A DNA stretch of 64,000 bases from Psychrobacter sp. 4Bb (GTDB lineage Bacteria; Pseudomonadota; Gammaproteobacteria; Pseudomonadales; Moraxellaceae): NCBI RefSeq assembly GCF_002836735.1, contig NZ_PJAS01000059.1:62001-126000 (forward strand), written 5' to 3'. Positions 56,397-64,000 of this stretch are shown here, one piece after another. The position numbers and the translations under genes are program-made. Below the pieces are notes generated by a model that worked only from the letters and a program-made list of their open reading frames with translations, was not told the DNA's origin and ran no database searches. Position 1 is the first letter of the stretch. Each line of letters starts with the position of its first letter.

Positions 56397-57599
56397 TCAG
56401 CTTATTTTCTTATCAAGTAGCATGGCATCGCCATAACTAAAGAATCGATATTCTTTTTCAATAGCATGTTGATATGCCTGTTCAATCGATGCTTTGCCAG
56501 AAAAAGCTGATACCAACATTAGCAACGTCGATTTGGGTAAATGAAAGTTTGTTAACAGTCGATCAATGACACCGAATTTAAACCCTGGATAAATAAAAAT
56601 GTCTGTGTCCCCTGACCAACTAGAGAGTGCTTGCCCATTGATAGCTGTTTTTTGATACGCCGTTTCAAGGACGCGAGTCACCGTGGTACCAATAGCAATA
56701 ACCTTATTGCCATTTGCATGCGTCTGATTAATCAGCTCAGCAGTTGCTTGTGGCAGATGTGCATACTCACTGTGCATAGTATGATTGAGTAGATTGTCTG
56801 TTTTAACTGGCGCAAAGGTACCAGCGCCAACATGCAATGTCACAAAAGCAGTACTGATGCCTTTTTCCACCAGCTTATTGAGCACCAAGTCATCGAAATG
56901 CAAACTTGCTGTCGGTGCAGCGACACTTGCAAGCTTAGCGGGATCATGAAACACCGTTTGATAACGAGTATTATCAGTGTCATCGGCCTGACGTTCAAAG
57001 TAAGGCGGGATAGGTAGCTCGCCGTAAAGTTCTAAATCAGGCAAAATTGGCGCATCAAAGGCTAAAATAAACAAGTTGTCCTGACGACCAATCATCGCGC
57101 CACTCATATGACTATCGGCCAGTTGAAAACGTTGACCAAGTTTCAGTGCTTTGCTGGCTTTTACATGGCAAAGGGCAATATGTCCTTGGTTCACTGATTC
57201 ATTATTTGAATCTTCTAAATGCAGTGTCGTTATATCTAAGTCTGAGACAGTAACCAATCGCTCAATCAAAACCTCAAGTTTACCGCCAGTATCTTTTTGA
57301 CCAAATAGGCGTGCCTTCATCACCTTTGTATCATTAAATACAATCAGGTCTCCAGCATCTAATAAATCAGGCAACTCAGAAAACAAACAGTCTTCTACAG
57401 GCGTAGCATTTGTGTCAGTGTGAGCAGGCAAGTACAAAAGTTTTGAAGCAGAACGCTGCGCTAATGGATATCGCGCAATCAAACGATCTGGTAGGTCATA
57501 GTCGTAATCTTCCACGCTTAGATAATCTAAGACGTCACTGTTGTTATTGGTAGTAAGTGGGGCATTAGAATCGGAAGATGCAGTGTGAGTGTTGGTCAT
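56397..57599 (-). CDS. queA: S-adenosylmethionine:tRNA ribosyltransferase-isomerase
   Basis: 400 residues, longer than the 356 of E. coli because of an N-terminal extension (about 22 residues) and a short insertion near residues 115-130. It makes epoxyqueuosine in tRNA anticodons. Marks are YDLPDRLIARYPLAQRSASKLLYL, IVFNDTKVMKARLFGQKDTGGKLEVL, ELPIPPYFERQ, YQTVFHDPAKLASVAAPTASLHF, TLHVGAGTFAPVK and the late FPGFKF-like YPGFKFGVIDRLLTNFHLPKSTLLMLVSAFSG. The MITE-like element lies upstream of its start. Confidence 0.96.
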   Translation of the reverse strand: MTNTHTASSDSNAPLTTNNNSDVLDYLSVEDYDYDLPDRLIARYPLAQRSASKLLYLPAHTDTNATPVEDCLFSELPDLLDAGDLIVFNDTKVMKARLFGQKDTGGKLEVLIERLVTVSDLDITTLHLEDSNNESVNQGHIALCHVKASKALKLGQRFQLADSHMSGAMIGRQDNLFILAFDAPILPDLELYGELPIPPYFERQADDTDNTRYQTVFHDPAKLASVAAPTASLHFDDLVLNKLVEKGISTAFVTLHVGAGTFAPVKTDNLLNHTMHSEYAHLPQATAELINQTHANGNKVIAIGTTVTRVLETAYQKTAINGQALSSWSGDTDIFIYPGFKFGVIDRLLTNFHLPKSTLLMLVSAFSGKASIEQAYQHAIEKEYRFFSYGDAMLLDKKIS

Positions 57600-57767
57600 A
57601 ATTAGTCTTTAAATGGATAGAAATTTTGGCATAATTGTAGCAGAAATACTGCTATAAAAGGTTGCTTTACTAAGTAGTCACCGTGCACAAAACATATTTG
57701 AATAGCCTAAGCAAAAGTAATAGTTTTTAACTGTTCTCATGTTTATTACGTTAGTCTTTGTTTATTT

Positions 57768-57899
57768 GGTGGTGTATCAAAAAGTATGCTGATTAAAATT
57801 CGAACAATTTTTGAAGCCTTTAAAGCCCTATAGAATCAGGGAACTTAGCATAGATTTCTTATTGACTTTTATCGCTAGCATACTTTTTGATACACCACC
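57768..57899. mobile_element. MITE-like element, 132 bp, with 23-bp terminal repeats and 8-bp target duplication
   Basis: The first 23 bases (GGTGGTGTATCAAAAAGTAT and three more) are exactly complementary to the last 23. Both sides are flanked by the direct repeat GTTTATTT (57760-57767 and 57900-57907). There is no coding capacity. Perfect ends and an intact duplication point to recent movement by a transposase encoded elsewhere; an 8-bp duplication is used by families such as IS1595, IS66 and ISL3. The right duplication ends in the first base of the dinB stop codon complement, leaving dinB intact. Confidence 0.85.
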
Positions 57900-57906
57900 G
57901 TTTATT

Positions 57907-58992
57907 TTACTCAAATAAATTTAATTGAGGCAATAGTTGAGCTGCAGGTGTCAATGACGAAAAAGTGACCCCGACTAATCGGATAGGGAGCTGGCGCGGA
58001 ATATCTAAGAATAATTTGTCTAACCAGTAATGAGCAGATTCAGCACTACTAAAAGCGGTAGTCAGCGTGTGCGTACGGGTAATCTGAGTAAAGTCGGCAT
58101 ACTTAACCTTGAGCGTTATAGTATGAGCGATGAGATTTTTTTTGTGCAGTTGCGAGAAGGCATCCGCATTTTGTTCATAGATTTGTATACGTAACGCCGT
58201 GTCATCGTTTAGGTTTTCTCTAAAAGTAGTCTCCGAACCAACAGACTTATGCAGGCGCTCAGACTTGACAGCGCGTTCATCGCGACCATGAGCGATATCA
58301 TGATAAAACTGTCCTCGCTTACCAAACTCATTAATCAATACTTCGGCTGACATACGGCGTAGATCAGCACCGTTAGTCACGCCCATCGCATGTAATCGTC
58401 TTGCCGTTGCTTTACCTATCCCGTGAAATCGTTCAATAGGCAGTGTACTAATAAAAGCATCAGCGTCTTCTGGTGTGATAATAGCGGTGCCGTTAGGCTT
58501 ATTGATATCAGAGGCAATCTTGGCCAACATCTTGTTGAAGGACACGCCAGCAGAAGCAGTCAATCCTGTATGTTGCAATATTTGTGCTCTTAACCAATTT
58601 GCCATTAATGTCGCTGAGCCTTTATGTACAGTAAGACCAGTGACATCGAGATAAGCCTCATCTAGCGATAACGGCTCAACATGAGGCGTTAAGCTGTACA
58701 TAATATTGCGAATATCGCTGCTAACAGCTCGATATACTTCAAAACGTGGTCTGACAAATATGACTTCTGGACAACGTTTGCGAGCCTCATAACAAGACAT
58801 AGCTGAGCGCACTCCAAACTGACGAACCTCATAGCTAGCCGCTGCTACAACACCGCGTCCATTTGGGTCTCCACCAACCACTAGTGGTTTGCCCCGTAAT
58901 TCTGGGAAGTCACGTTGTTCTACACTGGCATAAAACGCATCCATATCTATATGAATGATTTTACGTGGACTGGACGCTGTAGGAGTTTTCAT
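57907..58992 (-). CDS. dinB: DNA polymerase IV
   Basis: 361 residues, a Y-family translesion polymerase. The palm acidic residues are in IIHIDMDAFYASVEQRD and in SLDEAYLDVT. Other marks are VVAAASYEVRQFGVRSAMS, SAGVSFNKMLAKIASDINKPNG, FHGIGKATARRLHAMG (helix-hairpin-helix) and the little-finger part TALRIQIYEQNADAFSQLHK. The usual beta-clamp binding peptide is represented by the C-terminal PQLNLFE (Q-L-x-L-F type). The mobile element ends at its stop codon. Confidence 0.96.
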   Translation of the reverse strand: MKTPTASSPRKIIHIDMDAFYASVEQRDFPELRGKPLVVGGDPNGRGVVAAASYEVRQFGVRSAMSCYEARKRCPEVIFVRPRFEVYRAVSSDIRNIMYSLTPHVEPLSLDEAYLDVTGLTVHKGSATLMANWLRAQILQHTGLTASAGVSFNKMLAKIASDINKPNGTAIITPEDADAFISTLPIERFHGIGKATARRLHAMGVTNGADLRRMSAEVLINEFGKRGQFYHDIAHGRDERAVKSERLHKSVGSETTFRENLNDDTALRIQIYEQNADAFSQLHKKNLIAHTITLKVKYADFTQITRTHTLTTAFSSAESAHYWLDKLFLDIPRQLPIRLVGVTFSSLTPAAQLLPQLNLFE

Positions 58993-59498
58993 GGTTAATA
59001 TTTTACATCACTCAATACTTTTATTTTAGTATCGATTATTAAACGGTAAAGGGGTTTTTCGAATATAGAACCATAAAAATATGGCAATATGTGAATAATT
59101 TATATATCAATAATTAAATATAGTGTAAGGTTAATAGTCAGATATATATGGCGTTAAAATACTAATAAATTAAATATAGTTAACATATGTCCACTAATAA
59201 ATGTTCTGTATGGTACATACCTTAAGTTTTTCAGACTTTCCATACCGCCTGTCTGAATATTATTGCCTTACATCATGAATATTATGGTTATATGTTACAG
59301 TTCTAATGCTATCGTTTTACAATATATTAACCAAAACAATTAATAGTTATGAAAGTAATAAATGGTTTTTTACAGGAATTTTATTTACCTGATAAAACAT
59401 TGTTTATAGCTCATACCAAACTTATAAATTGAGTACTGGCAAATTAACTTTCTAAAAAAATAGTAATGAGAAAGTTTAAGATAATTAAGGAGCTGATG
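58993..59498. other. Divergent intergenic region, about 500 bases, very AT-rich
   Basis: It lies between dinB and the small unknown gene. A 27-codon plus-strand frame (59349-59432) has no binding site. No SOS box of the E. coli form is obvious before dinB. Low GC and lack of structure; nothing else seen. Confidence 0.5.
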
Positions 59499-59744
59499 AT
59501 GAGTCATGAATTAAAAGGGAGCGATTTGACACGAGCAATGCTAGCGCGGGGTGATGAAAATATATGGTGTGCGGTGTGTGATGAAAGCGATGAACAAGCG
59601 ATGATGGATCAGTGTGGTAATGATTTTACCGCTTATATTGTGTCATTTAATGATGGATATTTTTATTGTAGTGCTGGCATGCCATGGAGTTATGCGGTAC
59701 CGATTAAGATAAGCGCTGTCATGCCATTTGAAGTATCGATATAA
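59499..59744 (+). CDS. Small protein of unknown function (81 aa)
   Basis: 81 residues from the ATG at 59499, six bases behind AAGGAG; an ATG one codon earlier is too close. There is no signal peptide or clear membrane helix. It has four Cys (in WCAVCDE, MDQCGND, FYCSAG), an acidic middle and an aromatic end (DGYFYCSAGMPWSYAVPIKI). I do not recognise the family. The composition reads as a real, folded, cytoplasmic protein. It lies alone before tRNA-Leu(CAA), which is on the other strand. Confidence 0.6.
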   Translation: MSHELKGSDLTRAMLARGDENIWCAVCDESDEQAMMDQCGNDFTAYIVSFNDGYFYCSAGMPWSYAVPIKISAVMPFEVSI

Positions 59745-59782
59745 GTAAATTAAGAGTTTGATAGGGCGAATATAATAAGCAC

Positions 59783-59805
59783 AAAAAAACCTCCGATAAA
59801 GGAGG
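59783..59805 (-). terminator. Terminator of tRNA-Leu(CAA)
   Basis: On the minus strand GCCTCC-TTTATC-GGAGG is followed by seven T. It is about 20 bases behind the tRNA and could also stop the plus-strand small gene. Confidence 0.8.
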
Positions 59806-59823
59806 CTGATTTGTACTAAATAT

Positions 59824-59910
59824 TGGTACCAGTGGTCGGACTCGAACCGACACGCTTTTAAAGGCAACGGATTTTGAATCCGTCATGTCTACCAATTCCA
59901 TCACACTGGC
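59824..59910 (-). tRNA. tRNA-Leu, anticodon CAA
   Basis: 87 nt with encoded CCA. Acceptor GCCAGTG pairs with CACTGGT, the D-arm has TTGGTAGAC, the anticodon loop is TTCAAAA on an ACGGA/TCCGT stem, and the T-loop is GGTTCGAGTCC. A class II tRNA with a long variable arm. Confidence 0.97.
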
Positions 59911-60062
59911 ATGTTAGGTGATAATAGTTATTGACTAAATATTATCTAATTGGGCTACAGTGTTGACTGTATAGGCTGCGTATTATAGCAGCCTATTTAC
60001 TTGCGTCAAGCATTATTTTATACAATTTTTCATTTGTTCTAATGATACTAAATAGCATCACT

Positions 60063-60836
60063 CTAGCCGACAAAGGCACGCTCAACTGCGTAATCTGCCT
60101 GCACACCCATACGTGGTGAAACAGTCAAGCCAAAATCATCTAAAATAGCAGAAACCTCAGCATTAAATGGCATGCTGCCACAAAGCATGACACGGTCGTC
60201 ATCTTTATTCATTGGCGGTAAACCAATATCTTCAAACAATTTGCCTGATTTCATCAAATCAGTGACACGACCTTGGTTTCTGAATTCTTCACGCGTAACG
60301 GTTGGATAATAGATGAATTTTTCGCGATACCATTCACCAAAGATTTCATCATTAGGCAGCTCATTTTCAAACATTTCACGATAAGCCAAATCATGAACAT
60401 GACGTACGCCATGTACTAAGATAATTTTGTCAAAACGCTCATACACTTCAGGATCACGTGCTAGTGACAAGAACGGAGCAAGACCAGTACCAGTAGAGAG
60501 CATGTAAAGGTTCTTACCTGGTAACAGATCGTCCAATACTAGTGTGCCTGTTGGCTTTTTACTGACTAACAGCTCATCACCTACTTTGATATGCTGTAAG
60601 CGTGAAGTTAACGGACCATCTTGAACTTTAATAGAGAAGAATTCTAAATGATCTTCATAGTTAGGGCTAGCAATTGAATAAGCGCGTAATAGTGGCTTGC
60701 CATCAACAACAAGTCCAATCATCGCAAATTCGCCATTACGAAAGCGCAAGCCATCGTCACGAGTGGTTTTGATACTAAATAGAGAGTCATTCCAGTGATG
60801 AACCTCTGTGACCGTTTCGGTGCGAAGTTTTGACAT
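60063..60836 (-). CDS. fpr: Ferredoxin/flavodoxin-NADP reductase
   Basis: 257 residues of the bacterial short FNR type. The FAD site is RAYSIASPNYEDHLEFFSIKV with GPLTSRLQHIKVGDELLV, the NADP site begins STGTGLAPFLSLARDPEVYERF and VHGVRHVHDLAY, then VMLCGSMPF. It ends VERAFVG, the form of the subclass that lacks the terminal Tyr of plant enzymes. It moves electrons between NADPH and ferredoxin or flavodoxin, often in oxidative stress. AGGA lies before the ATG. Confidence 0.95.
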   Translation of the reverse strand: MSKLRTETVTEVHHWNDSLFSIKTTRDDGLRFRNGEFAMIGLVVDGKPLLRAYSIASPNYEDHLEFFSIKVQDGPLTSRLQHIKVGDELLVSKKPTGTLVLDDLLPGKNLYMLSTGTGLAPFLSLARDPEVYERFDKIILVHGVRHVHDLAYREMFENELPNDEIFGEWYREKFIYYPTVTREEFRNQGRVTDLMKSGKLFEDIGLPPMNKDDDRVMLCGSMPFNAEVSAILDDFGLTVSPRMGVQADYAVERAFVG

Positions 60837-61262
60837 AAAGTCCTCGTTAATAAGTTGTTATTTGTGTGTTAAGTTTGAATAAGTATTAAATCAGAATTTT
60901 CAATGTTAAATTGAACATTATAAAAACGTATCAGTCTTTTGATCGTTGTCGAAACTGCTATTTTTATGAACGAGTAAATGATGGATAAGCGCAGTACAGC
61001 TGGTTTATCAGCTTATATATAGCCAAATATTAAGTCATTAGACATAGTAAATTTGCGTCAACGATGACAGCATTACTGGTCATATCGCCCAAATGTAAAT
61101 GACTCTCATCAAATTTCTTGCTCATAATACCAAACTTTAAAATAAAAATCCGTCTAGCAGTGATTGTCTAGCATGATAAAATGGAATATCGTTAGTGAGT
61201 AATTTTGTATCATTTGGCAAAACTGCTTTATAAGGGCAGTTTTGTATTACTGGAGTTGGTCT
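60837..61262. other. Divergent intergenic region between fpr and trmO
   Basis: About 425 bases with both promoters. I see no gene, RNA or terminator that can be supported; a partial repeat GTCTAGCA occurs twice around 61152-61174. Confidence 0.5.
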
Positions 61263-62120
61263 ATGCTTGATGAGAATTCCCTGTTAGATAACTACCATCA
61301 AGCTCCTGTTATCGGGTATCACCGTGCTCCGCTTCCGCAAAAATTTGGTGCGCCGCGCCAGCCAAACCTAGTCGCTCTGACTAGCGTCATTGAGATGTTA
61401 GCGCCATATGATACGCCAGCTGCATTTGATAGCTTGGACAAGTTTAGTCATATATGGGTGAGTTGGCAGTTTCATCATAATTATCGATATAAAAACAATA
61501 ATAAAACCAGTAGTGACTTTCGCGCTCAAGTACGACCACCAAGATTGGGCGGTAATCAAAAAATAGGGGTGTTTGCCAGTCGCAGTATGTATCGTCCTTC
61601 AGGACTAGGGTTGTCTGTCGTCAAGCTCGAACAGGTCAAAATAATTCAAGGCCGTGTATTATTAATTATCGAAGGTGCTGATATGATAGATGGCACGCCA
61701 ATCATCGATATAAAGCCATATGTGGCCTATAGTGATGCGCTGACACAAACGAAAAATGGATTTGCGCCAACCGCTCCAGATTTATTAACTGTGACTGTGA
61801 CCGATGCCGCCAACGAACAGTTTATGATGCTAGTAAGCGCAGGCGAGCCTAGTGATGCTAATAACAATGATACAAGTATTAAAGACGCAAACACTGGATT
61901 AAATAATGCGACAGTTGCGTCTACGATTCATCATATACAAAATCAATTAGTAGCCTCAGATATGAGCATTATCAAAGAGCTAATTGCCCAAGACCCTCGT
62001 CCAGCTTATCGACGGACAGAGATCGCTACGCCATTTGTTATGCGTTATAAATCCGTTGATGTGAGTTTTCAGTTGATAGAATCAGGACAGCTACAGATAA
62101 TCGCTGTGGTTACGGTGTAG
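61263..62120 (+). CDS. trmO: tRNA (N6-threonylcarbamoyladenosine37-N6)-methyltransferase TrmO
   Basis: 285 residues from the ATG at 61263, with TGGAG before it; the TTG at 61242 adds seven unlikely residues. TrmO (TsaA/VirR-like) methylates t6A37 in tRNA-Thr with S-adenosylmethionine. Marks are IGYHRAPLPQKFGAPRQPNLV, FDSLDKFSHIWVSWQFHHN, VRPPRLGGNQKIGVFASRSMYRPSGLGLSVVKLE and DMIDGTPIIDIKPYVAYSDA. The C-terminal 80 residues include DPRPAYRRT as in the E. coli protein. An Asn/Asp-rich insertion lies around residues 195-225. Confidence 0.92.
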   Translation: MLDENSLLDNYHQAPVIGYHRAPLPQKFGAPRQPNLVALTSVIEMLAPYDTPAAFDSLDKFSHIWVSWQFHHNYRYKNNNKTSSDFRAQVRPPRLGGNQKIGVFASRSMYRPSGLGLSVVKLEQVKIIQGRVLLIIEGADMIDGTPIIDIKPYVAYSDALTQTKNGFAPTAPDLLTVTVTDAANEQFMMLVSAGEPSDANNNDTSIKDANTGLNNATVASTIHHIQNQLVASDMSIIKELIAQDPRPAYRRTEIATPFVMRYKSVDVSFQLIESGQLQIIAVVTV

Positions 62121-62179
62121 CTGGCTTGCATTGATGTCATTTTTGACAACACATTTTAAAATAATAGAAGAAGAGAGAT

Positions 62180-63967
62180 ATGTCTGCTCAACAGTACTCG
62201 ATAGTGATTGATTTGCGTTGGTGTTTAGATGAGCTATTGGCAGATAAAGTGATTGACCAACGCGGCTATAACCTAGTCATTACTAGCCGTCGCGACAAAG
62301 CTCAGCACCCTCTACTAACAATTAGTGAATTCGGTTTGCCGAATGGCCATGCGACGGACAATAGCGCTGAAAATAAATTAACTTTGGCTTGGCTCAACCA
62401 ATGGTTGGCGGCTAAAGCAGACATGTCTCTCGTTCGTATTGACCCTCTAAAAGTTGATGTCCCTGCGGTCACACAATTGATGTCATTTGAATATGCACGC
62501 TCGCAGCATATTTTACCGATTGAGGTCGCTGTAGACGAAGTGGTTATCGGAACGGATCAGCCTTTTTATACTGACTGGCACTCAAGTATTGAAAAGTTAA
62601 TCAAATCAAAAAGCTATCGTACGGTCTATATCAATCCTGAGCAGATTAAACGCTACCGGCAAGAGTTCTATCAAGTCACCCAAGCGATTGCAGGCGCAAA
62701 TAGTGTCCATAAACGTGCAGCTGCCGATGTGACCAATGTCGAAGCATTATTGCAATTAGGTGACAATACTAATCCCGATGCCAATGACCAGCATATTGTC
62801 AGAGTTGTTGACTGGTTGTTGCAATATGCTTTTGAGCAACGAGCTAGTGATATTCATTTAGAGCCACGTCGTGAGACAGGTAAGGTGCGCTTCCGTATCG
62901 ATGGTGTACTCCATACGGTGTATGAGATGCCATTGGCAATCATCGTCGCGGTGACCGCACGTATCAAAATTCTAGGGCGACTAAACGTTGCAGAAAAGCG
63001 TAAGCCGCAGGATGGCCGTTTAAAGACGCGAACGCCGAAGGGACTAGAGACAGAGCTTCGTTTATCGACTATGCCAACCGCATTTGGTGAAAAGTTGGTC
63101 ATGCGGGTGTTCGATCCTGAAGTACTGGTGCGCTCCTTCGCTCAGCTTGGTCTATCCGGCAAGCAGCTTGAAACGTGGCATGAATTGACTGCTCATCCAA
63201 ATGGGATTATTTTGGTCACTGGGCCTACAGGGTCAGGTAAAACCACGACCTTGTATAGTACTCTCAAGCAGCTAGCGACTGAACAAGTCAATGTCTGTAC
63301 CATTGAAGATCCTATTGAAATGATTGAACCTGCATTTAACCAAATGCAAGTAAATCCAGGTGTCGATCTAAACTTTGCCGACGGCATTCGCTCTTTGATG
63401 CGTCAAGATCCTGATATTATTATGGTGGGGGAGATTCGTGATGCCGAAACAGCCAATATGGCAGTACAAGCCTCATTAACAGGGCATTTGGTGCTCTCGA
63501 CACTACATACTAACGATGCGCCAAGTTCAATCACTCGCTTGCATGATTTGGGTATTCAACCATTTTTGACATCAGCGACTATCTTAGGCGTAATGGCACA
63601 GCGGTTGTTACGTACGCTATGCCCACATTGCAAAAAAGCGGTAGACGTTGTGCCAGACAGTGAGATTGCCATTCAATGGCAGGAGTTGGTACAGCCTTGG
63701 CGCGCTCCTGCACCAGCACAAATTTATGTGGCTCAAGGCTGCGAGCATTGTCGACACACTGGTTATCAGGGACGAGTCGGCCTATACGAGATTATGCCGT
63801 TGTCTAACGAATTAAAAAAACTGGTCGCAGCCGATACAAACTTAGATGTACTCAAACAACAAGCCTATCGCGAAGGTCTACAGCCATTACGTCTATCAGG
63901 GGCAAAACGTATTAGTGAAGGTGTGACAACCATAGAAGAGGTGATGCGAGTCGTGCCTCTTAATTAG
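62180..63967 (+). CDS. GspE/PilB-family secretion or pilus ATPase
   Basis: 595 residues. Residues 1-170 form an N-terminal domain related to the GspE/PilB N-domain (KVDVPAVTQLMSFEYARSQHILPIEVAVDEVVIGTDQP). Residues 200-590 are the hexameric ATPase: ASDIHLEPR, Walker A GPTGSGKTT (348-356), CTIEDPIEM, RQDPDIIMVGEIRDAETANMAVQASLTGHLVLSTLHTN. A zinc motif has CPHC and, about 65 residues later, CEHC. It powers pilus extension or type II secretion. No other pilus or secretion gene is next to it in the window, so its machine is not shown; it may be a housekeeping PilB or a second homologue. Confidence 0.88.
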   Translation: MSAQQYSIVIDLRWCLDELLADKVIDQRGYNLVITSRRDKAQHPLLTISEFGLPNGHATDNSAENKLTLAWLNQWLAAKADMSLVRIDPLKVDVPAVTQLMSFEYARSQHILPIEVAVDEVVIGTDQPFYTDWHSSIEKLIKSKSYRTVYINPEQIKRYRQEFYQVTQAIAGANSVHKRAAADVTNVEALLQLGDNTNPDANDQHIVRVVDWLLQYAFEQRASDIHLEPRRETGKVRFRIDGVLHTVYEMPLAIIVAVTARIKILGRLNVAEKRKPQDGRLKTRTPKGLETELRLSTMPTAFGEKLVMRVFDPEVLVRSFAQLGLSGKQLETWHELTAHPNGIILVTGPTGSGKTTTLYSTLKQLATEQVNVCTIEDPIEMIEPAFNQMQVNPGVDLNFADGIRSLMRQDPDIIMVGEIRDAETANMAVQASLTGHLVLSTLHTNDAPSSITRLHDLGIQPFLTSATILGVMAQRLLRTLCPHCKKAVDVVPDSEIAIQWQELVQPWRAPAPAQIYVAQGCEHCRHTGYQGRVGLYEIMPLSNELKKLVAADTNLDVLKQQAYREGLQPLRLSGAKRISEGVTTIEEVMRVVPLN

Positions 63968-64000
63968 TCTCATGTATTAGGACATGGATTGGTGAATAGG

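Noticed and set aside
57768-57899. Rho-independent terminator of dinB
   Set aside because: The arms are 23 bp but 86 bases apart and flanked by a direct duplication, which is the mark of a mobile element; it may still act as a hairpin.
59349-59432. 27-codon plus-strand frame
   Set aside because: No binding site and no protein-like pattern.
59643-59904. Two minus-strand frames over the tRNA-Leu(CAA) region
   Set aside because: They read through the tRNA and its terminator.

Overview
The window is a piece of a gammaproteobacterial chromosome, most likely Psychrobacter (Moraxellaceae). I infer this from overall protein character, AT-rich intergenic DNA with long AT-flanked hairpin terminators, paired FadL-like porins, the petABC-sspA-sspB order and the leuC/leuD/leuB arrangement. 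No database search was possible, so the genus is an inference.

Positions 1-5185 are the right end of a prophage. They hold the C-terminal part of a very large phage protein, a Gp49-like protein, a protein ending in a DUF2829/Tad2-type domain (a family that blocks Thoeris defence by binding its signal nucleotide), two small membrane proteins and a GH19-type endolysin. The phage DNA ends at an 18-nt sequence identical in form to the 3' end of a tmRNA or tRNA gene, followed by a terminator, so the element probably sits in ssrA. The chromosome resumes with an acyl-CoA ligase gene at 5478.

From 7.3 to 19 kb lie tRNA-Leu(UAA), tRNA-Cys(GCA), a sodium:solute symporter with a 44-aa small partner that was not in the supplied gene calls, a molybdopterin oxidoreductase of the YdeP type with its FdhD sulfurtransferase, and an ABC importer (ATPase, permease and two tandem lipoprotein binding proteins of the TrpX type). 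From 19 to 30 kb come a His/Gly-rich secreted protein, metG, a small non-coding mobile element, and a ketone-body or short-chain acid block (GntP-type permease divergent from atoE, scoA, scoB and 3-hydroxybutyrate dehydrogenase), then mrp and dcd.

From 30 to 44 kb the window holds sspB, sspA, the cytochrome bc1 operon petABC, the ABC-F ATPase uup, slyX, two tandem FadL-family porins with matching sigma70-type promoters, putP and a LysR regulator. From 44 to 57 kb are leuC, leuD, a lipoprotein gene and leuB, a 7-bp tandem repeat, an L,D-transpeptidase, infA, truA, an asparaginase-like protein, a FimV that is split into two proteins, and queA. The last part has a 132-bp mobile element with 23-bp terminal repeats and 8-bp target duplications exactly at the end of dinB, then dinB, a small unknown protein, tRNA-Leu(CAA), fpr, a TrmO-like methyltransferase and a GspE/PilB-type ATPase.

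The most interesting items are the multidomain Tad2-like protein inside the prophage lysis region, the prophage-chromosome junction, three small inverted-repeat elements between housekeeping genes, the split FimV, and the lipoprotein gene lodged between leuD and leuB.
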